This document shows, in pieces, positions 1-5,440 of a stretch of 5,867 nt of DNA. Source of the stretch: Phycisphaerae bacterium (GTDB lineage: Bacteria; Planctomycetota; Phycisphaerae; Phycisphaerales; SM1A02); NCBI GenBank assembly GCA_018663565.1, contig JABJQE010000143.1, forward strand, positions 1-5,867. Reading direction: 5' to 3'. A program made the translations under genes and the position numbers. The stretch's first letter is position 1. Each line of letters starts with the position of its first letter. Under the pieces are notes generated by a model, which searched no databases, had not been told where the DNA came from, and saw only the letters and a list, made by a program, of their open reading frames with translations.

Positions 1-262
1 CCGAGGTGATGGGCGGTTTGAGCCAGACATGCCGCTGACTCGAATGGCCGAGCATATCGAACACATCGTTGAGGTCTGTGGCATCAATCATGTTGCGCTC
101 GGAAGCGACTTCGATGGCGCCACCATGTGTGATGAACTCTGCGACTCGTCCAAATTGCCTTACCTGATCGAGCTACTTCGAAGTCGTGGGTGGTCTGACC
201 GAGATTTGATTCTGCTTGCTCACGGCAATTGGATGCGCGTTTTGGACGCAACGTGGGGTTGA
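1..262 (+). CDS. Membrane dipeptidase (peptidase M19), C-terminal fragment
   Basis: The reading frame is already open at the left edge (first full codon at base 2) and ends at TGA 260-262, so only the last 86 residues are present; the ATG at 29 is internal. M19 enzymes are zinc-dependent TIM-barrel peptidases that cleave dipeptides, including some with a D-residue at the C-terminal side. The fragment has the family's C-terminal signatures in order: 'HIEHIVEVCGINHVALGSDFDG' spans an alpha/beta step ending in the GSDFDG motif, whose Asp is an active-site residue, and 'HGNWMRVL' matches the conserved G-N-x-x-R-V-L near the C-terminus. The metal-binding N-terminal half is outside the window, so catalytic competence cannot be judged. 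The lepA gene starts 269 bp downstream, so co-transcription is uncertain. Family assignment is firm; the substrate is unknown. Confidence 0.88.
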   Translation, partial: RGDGRFEPDMPLTRMAEHIEHIVEVCGINHVALGSDFDGATMCDELCDSSKLPYLIELLRSRGWSDRDLILLAHGNWMRVLDATWG

Positions 263-347
263 TTGGACAATTGGTTCTTGCTCTCTATCGCACACGTGAG
301 TAGGTTGACCTTCGGGGCGTGGAAATTGAGGATGAACTCCATGGGGT

Positions 348-364
348 CATTCGCGGCGTTGCCG
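348..364. repeat. Imperfect 17-bp direct repeat, copy 1
   Basis: The sequence CATTCGCGGCGTTGCCG matches the segment at 468-484 at 15 of 17 positions; the two mismatches (TT against AA) fall together in the middle. The copies start exactly 120 bp apart. This copy can form only a 4-bp stem (CGGC/GCCG around GTT). Its function is unknown, and a match of this length in GC-rich DNA could arise by chance. Confidence 0.4.
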
Positions 365-467
365 ATGTGTGGTGCTAGTCAGTGGCCACGACGCTTAAAG
401 GACGCTTGAAGTACCACATTGTGGCCGCGGAAAAACTTGGAATGACTATGGTCTCACGCGGTGAGCA

Positions 468-484
468 CATTCGCGGCGAAGCCG
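468..484. repeat. Imperfect 17-bp direct repeat, copy 2
   Basis: This is the partner of the copy at 348-364. It shares the 11-bp core CATTCGCGGCG and the trailing GCCG, with AA in place of TT between them. The AA turns the right half into a better inverted repeat, so this copy lies largely within the 471-487 hairpin. Function unknown. Confidence 0.4.
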
Positions 485-487
485 CGA
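471..487 (+). promoter_or_regulatory. Perfect 7-bp hairpin upstream of lepA (possible operator or RNA stem)
   Basis: TCGCGGC (471-477) and GCCGCGA (481-487) are exact reverse complements around a GAA loop, giving a very GC-rich stem closed by C-GAA-G, a triloop known to be unusually stable. It ends 44 bp before the lepA start and 9 bp before a TATACT box. No T-run follows on the plus strand, so it is not a standard intrinsic terminator for the dipeptidase gene. It could be a protein-binding dyad overlapping the -35 region, or an RNA stem if transcription starts further upstream. The hairpin is seen directly; the role is a guess. Confidence 0.4.
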
Positions 488-496
488 CCATCAACC

Positions 497-502
497 TATA
501 CT
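497..502 (+). promoter_or_regulatory. lepA: Possible -10 box for lepA
   Basis: TATACT matches the sigma-70 -10 consensus at 5 of 6 positions and would place transcription start near 509, giving a short leader of about 23 nt before the lepA ATG at 532. The position 17 bp upstream is occupied by the GC-rich hairpin, with no recognisable -35 hexamer. The box is therefore weak as a stand-alone promoter unless an activator helps. Confidence 0.25.
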
Positions 503-531
503 GAGTCGTTTTCAGAGCATCTCCACCCAAA

Positions 532-2337
532 ATGCCCATCCGCAATTTTTCCATCATCGCGCATATCGACCACGGCAAGAGCACGCTCGCCGATCGGTTG
601 TTGCAAGCCACCAAAGCGGTCAGTGAGCGCGATGCCAGGGCCCAGTTGCTCGATTCAATGGATCTTGAGCGGGAGCGTGGCATCACAATCAAAGCCTCGG
701 CGGTCACGGTGCACCATGACTTCGAGGGCGAGGACTACCAGCTCAACTTTATCGATACCCCGGGCCACGTCGATTTTACGTACGAGGTATCCCGCGCGCT
801 GACGGCCTGCGATGGTGCTGTCCTTGTGGTCGACAGTACCCAGGGGGTCGAGGCGCAGACCGTAGCGAATGCCTACCTCGCGATTGCAAGTGATCTTGAA
901 ATCATTTCTGTTGTCAATAAGATTGATCTCCCTGCAGCCGACCCAGATAAAGTCGCGATGGAAATCGAGTCAGTACTCGGTCTGCCTGCGGAAGATTGTA
1001 TTTATGTGTCGGCCAAGACTGGCCAGGGCATCGACGAGCTGCTCAATCGCATTTGTCGTGACTTGCCAGACCCACGACCGGCCAAGATAGAGCAAACCCG
1101 GGCGCTTATTTTTGATAGCCACTACGACGAGTACCGCGGTGTCATTGTGTACGTGCGTGTGTTTGACGGTGAACTCAAGGTGGGCGACAAGATTCGCATG
1201 ATGGGTACGGGCACCACCTGGACCATTACCGAACTTGGCATCAACACGCCGCATCCAGAGAAAGTCAAGTCGATTGGCACATCCCAGGTCGGCTGGATGG
1301 TGGCGGCGATCAAAACACTCGAAGACGTTCGCGTTGGCGACACCATTACGCACGAGAAGAACCTTGCGCCAGAGCCACTGCCTGGGTACGAAGAGCCGCA
1401 GCAAGTGGTGTACTGCGACTTCTATCCATCGACAACTGCTGATGCGGGCAAGAAGAGCGACTTTGAGGCGCTGCGAGAAGCTATCGAGAAGTTGCGGCTC
1501 AATGACGCCTCGTTCACGTTTGAAGCGCAGCACTCCGAGGCGCTGGGCTTTGGATTCCGGTGTGGGTTCCTTGGCTTGTTGCATATGGAAATTGTTCAGG
1601 AGCGTCTTGAGCGTGAGGGCGGCGTTGAAGTTGTGCAGACTGCGCCGACCGTGACGTATCAAATCAAGACAACCACCGGCGACCTAATTGAAATCCATAA
1701 CCCAGCCGATCTTCCGGACCCATCGCAGATTGATCAGATTCGTGAGCCCATCGTCAAGATCGAAATCATTTGCCCAGATGACAACATCGGCGATCTGATG
1801 TCACTATGTGATGGTCGCCGCGGGCTCTTTCAGTCGCAGAAGTACATTTCCGAGGGTCGGCAGATGTTGATCTTCGAGATACCACTTGCCGAGATCATTT
1901 ATGACTTCTACGACAAGTTGAAGTCGATCACGCGTGGGTATGGCACGATGGATTATGAGATCATTGAGTACCGAGCCGAACGGCTCGCCAAGGTTAGTAT
2001 TCTGGTCAACGGCATGCCAGTTGAAGCGCTCAGCATGATTTGTCATCGTGATAACGCCGAGAAGCGAACACGAGGCATGCTGCTCAAATTGCGTAAGCAG
2101 ATTGATCGTCATCAATTCGAAATCGCGCTGCAGGCCGCCATTGGTGGCAAGATTATTGCGCGTGAAACAGTCAAGTCCCTCCGCAAGAATGTGACCGCCA
2201 AGTGTTATGGCGGCGACGTTTCGCGAAAGCGAAAACTTCTTGAGAAGCAGAAGAGGGGCAAGAAACGCATGAAGTCGGTTGGCTCTGTACTCATTCCACA
2301 AGAAGCATTTCTATCGATCCTCGACACATCTGAGTGA
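532..2337 (+). CDS. lepA: Elongation factor 4 (LepA), ribosomal back-translocase GTPase
   Basis: LepA is a translational GTPase that binds ribosomes and acts on stalled or mis-translocated complexes and in translation initiation or subunit biogenesis. The 601-residue product matches the usual length of about 600. GTPase motifs are intact: G1 AHIDHGKS (10-17), switch I 'RGIT' (49-52), G3 DTPGH (75-79), G4 NKID (129-132) and G5 SAK (160-162). A beta-barrel domain and EF-G-like domains III and V follow, including 'LGFGFRCGFLGLLHMEI'. The LepA-specific C-terminal domain ends with a highly basic stretch from CYGGD at 558 to the end, which defines LepA against EF-G. The start is fixed by homology (M-x-I-R-N-F-S-I-I-A-H-I-D-H-G-K); there is no clear Shine-Dalgarno sequence before ATG 532. 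The ompH-like gene follows 23 bp after the stop. Nothing in it looks degraded. Confidence 0.98.
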   Translation: MPIRNFSIIAHIDHGKSTLADRLLQATKAVSERDARAQLLDSMDLERERGITIKASAVTVHHDFEGEDYQLNFIDTPGHVDFTYEVSRALTACDGAVLVVDSTQGVEAQTVANAYLAIASDLEIISVVNKIDLPAADPDKVAMEIESVLGLPAEDCIYVSAKTGQGIDELLNRICRDLPDPRPAKIEQTRALIFDSHYDEYRGVIVYVRVFDGELKVGDKIRMMGTGTTWTITELGINTPHPEKVKSIGTSQVGWMVAAIKTLEDVRVGDTITHEKNLAPEPLPGYEEPQQVVYCDFYPSTTADAGKKSDFEALREAIEKLRLNDASFTFEAQHSEALGFGFRCGFLGLLHMEIVQERLEREGGVEVVQTAPTVTYQIKTTTGDLIEIHNPADLPDPSQIDQIREPIVKIEIICPDDNIGDLMSLCDGRRGLFQSQKYISEGRQMLIFEIPLAEIIYDFYDKLKSITRGYGTMDYEIIEYRAERLAKVSILVNGMPVEALSMICHRDNAEKRTRGMLLKLRKQIDRHQFEIALQAAIGGKIIARETVKSLRKNVTAKCYGGDVSRKRKLLEKQKRGKKRMKSVGSVLIPQEAFLSILDTSE

Positions 2338-2348
2338 TCAGCACCTCT

Positions 2349-2352
2349 GGAG
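2349..2352 (+). promoter_or_regulatory. Shine-Dalgarno sequence deciding the ompH-like start
   Basis: GGAG at 2349-2352 lies 8 nt before ATG 2361. This favours that ATG over the in-frame GTG at 2334, which overlaps the lepA stop. The ATG start also gives a clean signal peptide beginning M-K-Q. Confidence 0.6.
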
Positions 2353-2360
2353 TTCAAGAC

Positions 2361-3092
2361 ATGAAGCAGTTTTTTACATCACAATTCACACTGTCGATCG
2401 CCATGGTCATTGTGGCTGGGTACATCGGCAGCGTATTGGTGTCGCCGGTTGGTGCCGACGATGCAATTCAAGCCCCGAAGCTTGGACCCGCCTCGTCACT
2501 CACCCTTGAGAATGAGTCGGCAGAGGCTGTTGTTGTGCAGGTGACAGAGAAACGGCTTGCCTGGGGGGATTCCCCGCAGAAACGTGTGTATAGCGCTGGA
2601 TATGTGCACATTGGCAAGGCACTTTCAGAGTTGCTGCAAGGCGATTCGTTCATCGAAGAGAACCAGGTCTTGCAGGACGAATTGCAAGAGATGCAGCAAT
2701 CACTACTGGAGGCCTTCCAGTCGGTTCAAGAACGCATCAAAGACCTGACGCCGGAAGATTCGGAATTTGAGGCCATCAGCAAGGAGGGCCAGGGCTTGTT
2801 GAAGCAACGAGAAATGCTGATTCAACAAGCCAATGCAGCCAAGGCCACACTAGGCGCCGAGCAGGTCGAGCGAGCCTACCGCGAGCTTGTTGACGCGATC
2901 AACGTTGTGGCCGATCGCCTTGAAATTGACATGGTGCACCGTTTTATTCCAACCGACGATCCATTCGAAATACAGCCAGGACCAGGTGCCTTTCAGGCAG
3001 CCATGCTGCAGATTCGATTGCGAAGCGTATTGCGATACCCGGAAGACCTCGACATCACGAGCGATGTTCTGGAAGAACTTGGAATTGAGTAG
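2361..3092 (+). CDS. Secreted OmpH/Skp-like periplasmic coiled-coil protein
   Basis: The 243-residue product starts with a Sec-type signal peptide: Lys2, a hydrophobic core at about 9-28, and a likely cleavage after Ala32 (V-G-A/D-D). A low-complexity stretch and a short beta-rich segment (about 55-85, ending 'GYVHIGKAL') follow. A long Gln/Glu/Leu-rich coiled coil covers about 95-160. The rest is a compact segment (about 165-243) with 'YRELVDAINVVADRLEIDMV' and a tail 'LRYPEDLDITSDVLEELG'. The order signal, beta strand, coiled-coil arm, returning strand fits the OmpH/Skp family, trimeric periplasmic chaperones for unfolded outer-membrane proteins. The 'LDIT..V...L' ending is, from memory, typical of planctomycete OmpH-like proteins. 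It is longer than E. coli Skp (about 160 residues). It probably shares a transcript with lepA. The secreted coiled-coil nature is firm; the chaperone role is inferred. Confidence 0.68.
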   Translation: MKQFFTSQFTLSIAMVIVAGYIGSVLVSPVGADDAIQAPKLGPASSLTLENESAEAVVVQVTEKRLAWGDSPQKRVYSAGYVHIGKALSELLQGDSFIEENQVLQDELQEMQQSLLEAFQSVQERIKDLTPEDSEFEAISKEGQGLLKQREMLIQQANAAKATLGAEQVERAYRELVDAINVVADRLEIDMVHRFIPTDDPFEIQPGPGAFQAAMLQIRLRSVLRYPEDLDITSDVLEELGIE

Positions 3093-3116
3093 GGTTTAGG
3101 GCCTGGCCTTTCTTTC

Positions 3117-3788
3117 CTACCGACTATTTGCTGCGTCTTTAAACGCTTCGCATATCACCCGCTTCACCGTCGTCATGTCCGGGCAGTCTTCACCAAGCTC
3201 CGCTCGCATACTCGTTACCCCGCGGCCGTGGAGGCCGCACGGAACGATGAAGTCAAAGTGGGAGAGATCTGGTTCAACATTGAGCGCTAGACCGTGCATA
3301 GAAACCCACCGTGAGACTCGTATGCCAAGTGCGCAGATTTTGTGTGTGCCAAGCCAGACACCTGTGGCGTCTTCATCTCGCGCACCCTCGATGCCAAATT
3401 GGCCAAGCGTCTCAATGACGCGGTCTTCAAGCCATCGCATATAGCCGTGCAGTCGGAGTCCAAGGGTGTTGAGGTCAAGGATTGGGTACACCACCAATTG
3501 GCCCGGGCCGTGGTAGGTAATGTCGCCGCCGCGATCAGTGTCGTGGAGATCAACGCCGGCTACAGCGAGGGCCGTGGGCGTTGCGAGGAGATGCGACCCC
3601 GCGGCGGCTCGCCTCGAGATCGTAATCACAGGTGGTGTGTGTTCGACGAGCAATATGACACCAGGGTGCCCCCCATGCTCGCGACCGGCAATAACTTCTT
3701 GCTGGATGGATCGCTGCAGTTCCAGTGCTTCGGCGTAGGGCAGGCGGCCGAGGTCACGGAACTCAAGATTGGTGGGAATTGAAGCCAT
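3117..3788 (-). CDS. lipB: Octanoyl-[acyl carrier protein]:protein N-octanoyltransferase LipB
   Basis: LipB moves octanoate from acyl-ACP to a lysine on lipoyl domains of 2-oxoacid dehydrogenases and GcvH; LipA then inserts sulfur to make lipoate. The 223-residue product has the family landmarks in order: 'VEHTPPVITISRRA' (48-61), 'RGGDITYHGPGQLVVYPILDL' (86-106), catalytic Lys150 in 'THKICALGIRV', 'MHGLALNV' (164-171), and the catalytic Cys184 in 'VPCGL'. The C-terminal 'GVTSM' is also conserved. The start was set at ATG 3788, giving MASIPTN and the usual family length. The frame stays open to 4526, but that extension is antisense to lpxA and unlike any LipB. No Shine-Dalgarno sequence is visible. 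It converges on the ompH-like gene with 24 bp between stops and diverges from lpxA with 27 bp between starts. No lipA is in the window. Confidence 0.96.
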   Translation of the reverse strand: MASIPTNLEFRDLGRLPYAEALELQRSIQQEVIAGREHGGHPGVILLVEHTPPVITISRRAAAGSHLLATPTALAVAGVDLHDTDRGGDITYHGPGQLVVYPILDLNTLGLRLHGYMRWLEDRVIETLGQFGIEGARDEDATGVWLGTHKICALGIRVSRWVSMHGLALNVEPDLSHFDFIVPCGLHGRGVTSMRAELGEDCPDMTTVKRVICEAFKDAANSR

Positions 3789-3815
3789 GGTGATCGTCGA
3801 TGATACGATGCTGAT
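3789..3815. promoter_or_regulatory. 27-bp divergent lipB/lpxA intergenic region with candidate -10 elements
   Basis: The two divergent start codons are separated by only 27 bp, so at least part of each promoter must lie inside the opposite gene or both messages have almost no leader. On the minus strand TATCAT (3805-3800) matches 5 of 6 bases of a -10 box and would put lipB transcription start about 5 nt before its ATG. For lpxA, TACGAT (3804-3809) is a weaker candidate. CGATG occurs twice, at 3798-3802 and 3806-3810. No good -35 hexamers or ribosome sites are visible. The promoter assignments are speculative. Confidence 0.3.
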
Positions 3816-4637
3816 ATGCCCGAACTTGCCACTACCATCCACCCATCTGCTGTCATCGAAGGCGATGTGACGCTTGGCGCCGATGTGGTCATTGGTCCGA
3901 ATTGCGTGATTGACGGCACCATTGGACCCGTTCGAGTTGGAAATCGGTGCCGCCTCGTGGCGAACTGCTATCTCACCGGACCGCTCACAATGGGCGAAGA
4001 CAACACCGTGTGGCCCGCAGCGGCCCTTGGTGCTCCGCCCCAAGACATCGGGTGGAATCCATCTGATCCAGGAGCGGGCTTGATTGTTGGTAGTCACAAC
4101 ACATTTCGTGAGTGCTTTACAGCGCATCGCGCCAAGACCAACGAGCCCACACGCATTGGCGACCACAATTTCTTTATGGCGTGCTCGCATGTGGGGCACG
4201 ACAGCCAGGTTGGGAATCATATTCAGATGGCCAATGCAACGGCACTTGGCGGTCACGTCACGGTTGGCGACCGCGTCATCATGGGCGGCGGCGCTGCCAT
4301 TCATCAGTTCTGCCGAATTGGCGAAGGCGCGTTCATGCAAGGACACGCGGGCGCTTCGGTTGATATTCCGGCGTGGTGTATTTCGAAAGAGATCAACCGC
4401 ATCGCTGGGTTGAATCTCATTGGCATGCGGCGTTCTGGCATGAGTCGCGACGACATCGCGGATCGCCGTGCTGCGTACCGCGTGATCTACCGAAGTGACC
4501 TCGCCATGCCAGCAGTCATCGCGCAACTCCGCGCAGACGGCGGGCGAATATTTACCGAGTACGCAGACTTTATTGAGCAGTCAGAGCGTGGAATTTGTCA
4601 TGACCGCGACCCCGCTTCCCGGCACTCAATCAAGTGA
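3816..4637 (+). CDS. lpxA: Acyl-ACP--UDP-N-acetylglucosamine O-acyltransferase (LpxA)
   Basis: LpxA is a cytoplasmic trimer that transfers a 3-hydroxyacyl chain from ACP to the 3-OH of UDP-GlcNAc, the first step of lipid A synthesis. The 273-residue product (E. coli 262) begins with hexapeptide repeats of a left-handed beta-helix, with many I/V/L-G-x positions from about 8 to 175. Against E. coli LpxA, recalled from memory, the core aligns without gaps at an offset of +3: catalytic His125 is His128 here ('SHVGHD'), His122 is His125, His144 is His147 ('LGGHV') and His160 is His163 ('IHQF'). The helical tail has 'GMRRSGMSRDDI' and ends with 'FIEQSERGIC', as expected, plus about 12 extra residues. 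The loop before the active site reads 'FTAHRAKTNEPTRIG', shorter and more divergent than the usual 'RGT..GGG'. A related acyltransferase is therefore possible, though LpxA fits best. The stop overlaps the next gene. Confidence 0.93.
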   Translation: MPELATTIHPSAVIEGDVTLGADVVIGPNCVIDGTIGPVRVGNRCRLVANCYLTGPLTMGEDNTVWPAAALGAPPQDIGWNPSDPGAGLIVGSHNTFRECFTAHRAKTNEPTRIGDHNFFMACSHVGHDSQVGNHIQMANATALGGHVTVGDRVIMGGGAAIHQFCRIGEGAFMQGHAGASVDIPAWCISKEINRIAGLNLIGMRRSGMSRDDIADRRAAYRVIYRSDLAMPAVIAQLRADGGRIFTEYADFIEQSERGICHDRDPASRHSIK

Positions 4638-5440
4638 TTGAGTTTGAAGTGCTATCGAGCGGTAGCAGCGGGAACGCAGCGTTACTGCATTTTCGCGGAT
4701 CGAATCGACACGTTTTGGTGGACGCCGGCATTTCGCCGCGGCGAACACGACTGGCGATGGAATCTCGCGGACAGAGCCTGCGAGACGTCACCGATGTGTT
4801 TTTGACACACGGAGATAGCGATCATCTTCATGCCGGCTGGAAGAATGCGATTGTGTCATGGGCGTTTACGGTGCATGCGCATGAATCGCATGTCCAACGC
4901 ATCGTTCACGCGGGCATTCCACGAGAACGCATCTCACCATTCCGCGATGGAATTGAACTCGATGAGTCAACATCGGTCACTACTGCAATGGCACCACACG
5001 ACACACATGGAACCGTCGTATATGTGATTCGTCATGAGACGACGACGCTTGGGTGGGCTACGGATCTCGGCCGTGTTGATGCGAAACTCAAGTCATTCCT
5101 TCGATCGCACCAACTCGATGCGTTCGCGATTGAATCGAATTACGACCGAACAATGCAACTCGCGAGCGATCGGCCAAGATTCCTTATCGAACGAATCATG
5201 GGCGGCGCTGGCCACCTGTCGAACCGCGAAGCCATGGATGTAGTACTTGATGTCGCGACTTCGTCTGATCTGCAGCACCTCGTTTTGCTGCATCGTTCTG
5301 AACAGTGCAATTGCCCATCGGTTATTCGCGCGTTGTGGGCTCAGCACGCTCCGGATCTGCATGACCGAGTGATCGTTGCGAGTCAACGCGAGGAATCAGG
5401 TGTCATGACTGTGCGTCCGCGCGATATTGTTGCCCGTTAG
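4634..5440 (+). CDS. Metallo-beta-lactamase-fold hydrolase, YycJ/WalJ-like (COG1235)
   Basis: The 268-residue product opens with 'EVLSSGSSGNAALL', the usual start of YycJ/COG1235 proteins, which confirms the GTG start at 4634. That start overlaps the lpxA stop by 4 bases (GTGA), with no Shine-Dalgarno sequence, so translational coupling is likely. Later family motifs are present: 'LVDAG' (28-32), the metal motif region H59-G-D61-S-D63-H64, 'HDTHG' (122-126), 'TDLG' (143-146), 'ESNYD' (167-171), 'GHLSN' (193-197) and 'LLHRSEQCN' (218-226). Relatives are phosphodiesterases or exonucleases; YycJ has been linked to DNA repair. The oddity is the HxHxDH motif, where the second His is Asp61 (codon GAT). 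Other expected ligands (H59, D63, H64, H122, D144, H220) remain, so it may still bind metal. The exact substrate is unknown. Confidence 0.88.
   Translation: MIEFEVLSSGSSGNAALLHFRGSNRHVLVDAGISPRRTRLAMESRGQSLRDVTDVFLTHGDSDHLHAGWKNAIVSWAFTVHAHESHVQRIVHAGIPRERISPFRDGIELDESTSVTTAMAPHDTHGTVVYVIRHETTTLGWATDLGRVDAKLKSFLRSHQLDAFAIESNYDRTMQLASDRPRFLIERIMGGAGHLSNREAMDVVLDVATSSDLQHLVLLHRSEQCNCPSVIRALWAQHAPDLHDRVIVASQREESGVMTVRPRDIVAR

Noticed and set aside
305..333. TTGACC as a -35 box with a -10 box 17 bp downstream
   Set aside because: The hexamer at the matching -10 position (GAGGAT) is a poor match, so there is no convincing promoter.
332..409. 25-codon ORF beginning at ATG 332
   Set aside because: GAGG directly abuts the ATG, too close for a ribosome site. 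The peptide has no recognisable feature, and the competing frame looks more coding-like.
970..1662. 230-codon minus-strand ORF inside lepA
   Set aside because: It lies wholly within a strongly conserved lepA coding region, and its composition (His/Arg/Leu-rich, no motif) is that of an antisense shadow.
1804..2301. 165-codon minus-strand ORF over the 3' part of lepA
   Set aside because: It is antisense to the conserved LepA C-terminal domain, with no recognisable motif or ribosome site.
2334..2360. GTG start at 2334 for the ompH-like gene, overlapping the lepA stop
   Set aside because: ATG 2361 has GGAG at a good distance and gives a standard signal peptide start. The GTG would add nine residues ahead of it and has no ribosome site of its own.
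3093..3100. Telomere-like GGTTTAGG
   Set aside because: It is a single short occurrence with no tandem array, so it is coincidental.
3093..3116. Possible bidirectional terminator between the ompH-like gene and lipB (GGCC-T-GGCC followed by a T-rich run)
   Set aside because: The inverted repeat has only a one-base centre and cannot form a proper hairpin loop, and the T-run is interrupted by C.
3789..4526. Long minus-strand extension of the lipB frame to 4526, giving a 469-residue ORF
   Set aside because: The extra part is antisense to lpxA, has no LipB-family counterpart and is rich in Arg/His/Asn as expected for a shadow. ATG 3788 gives the correct LipB length.
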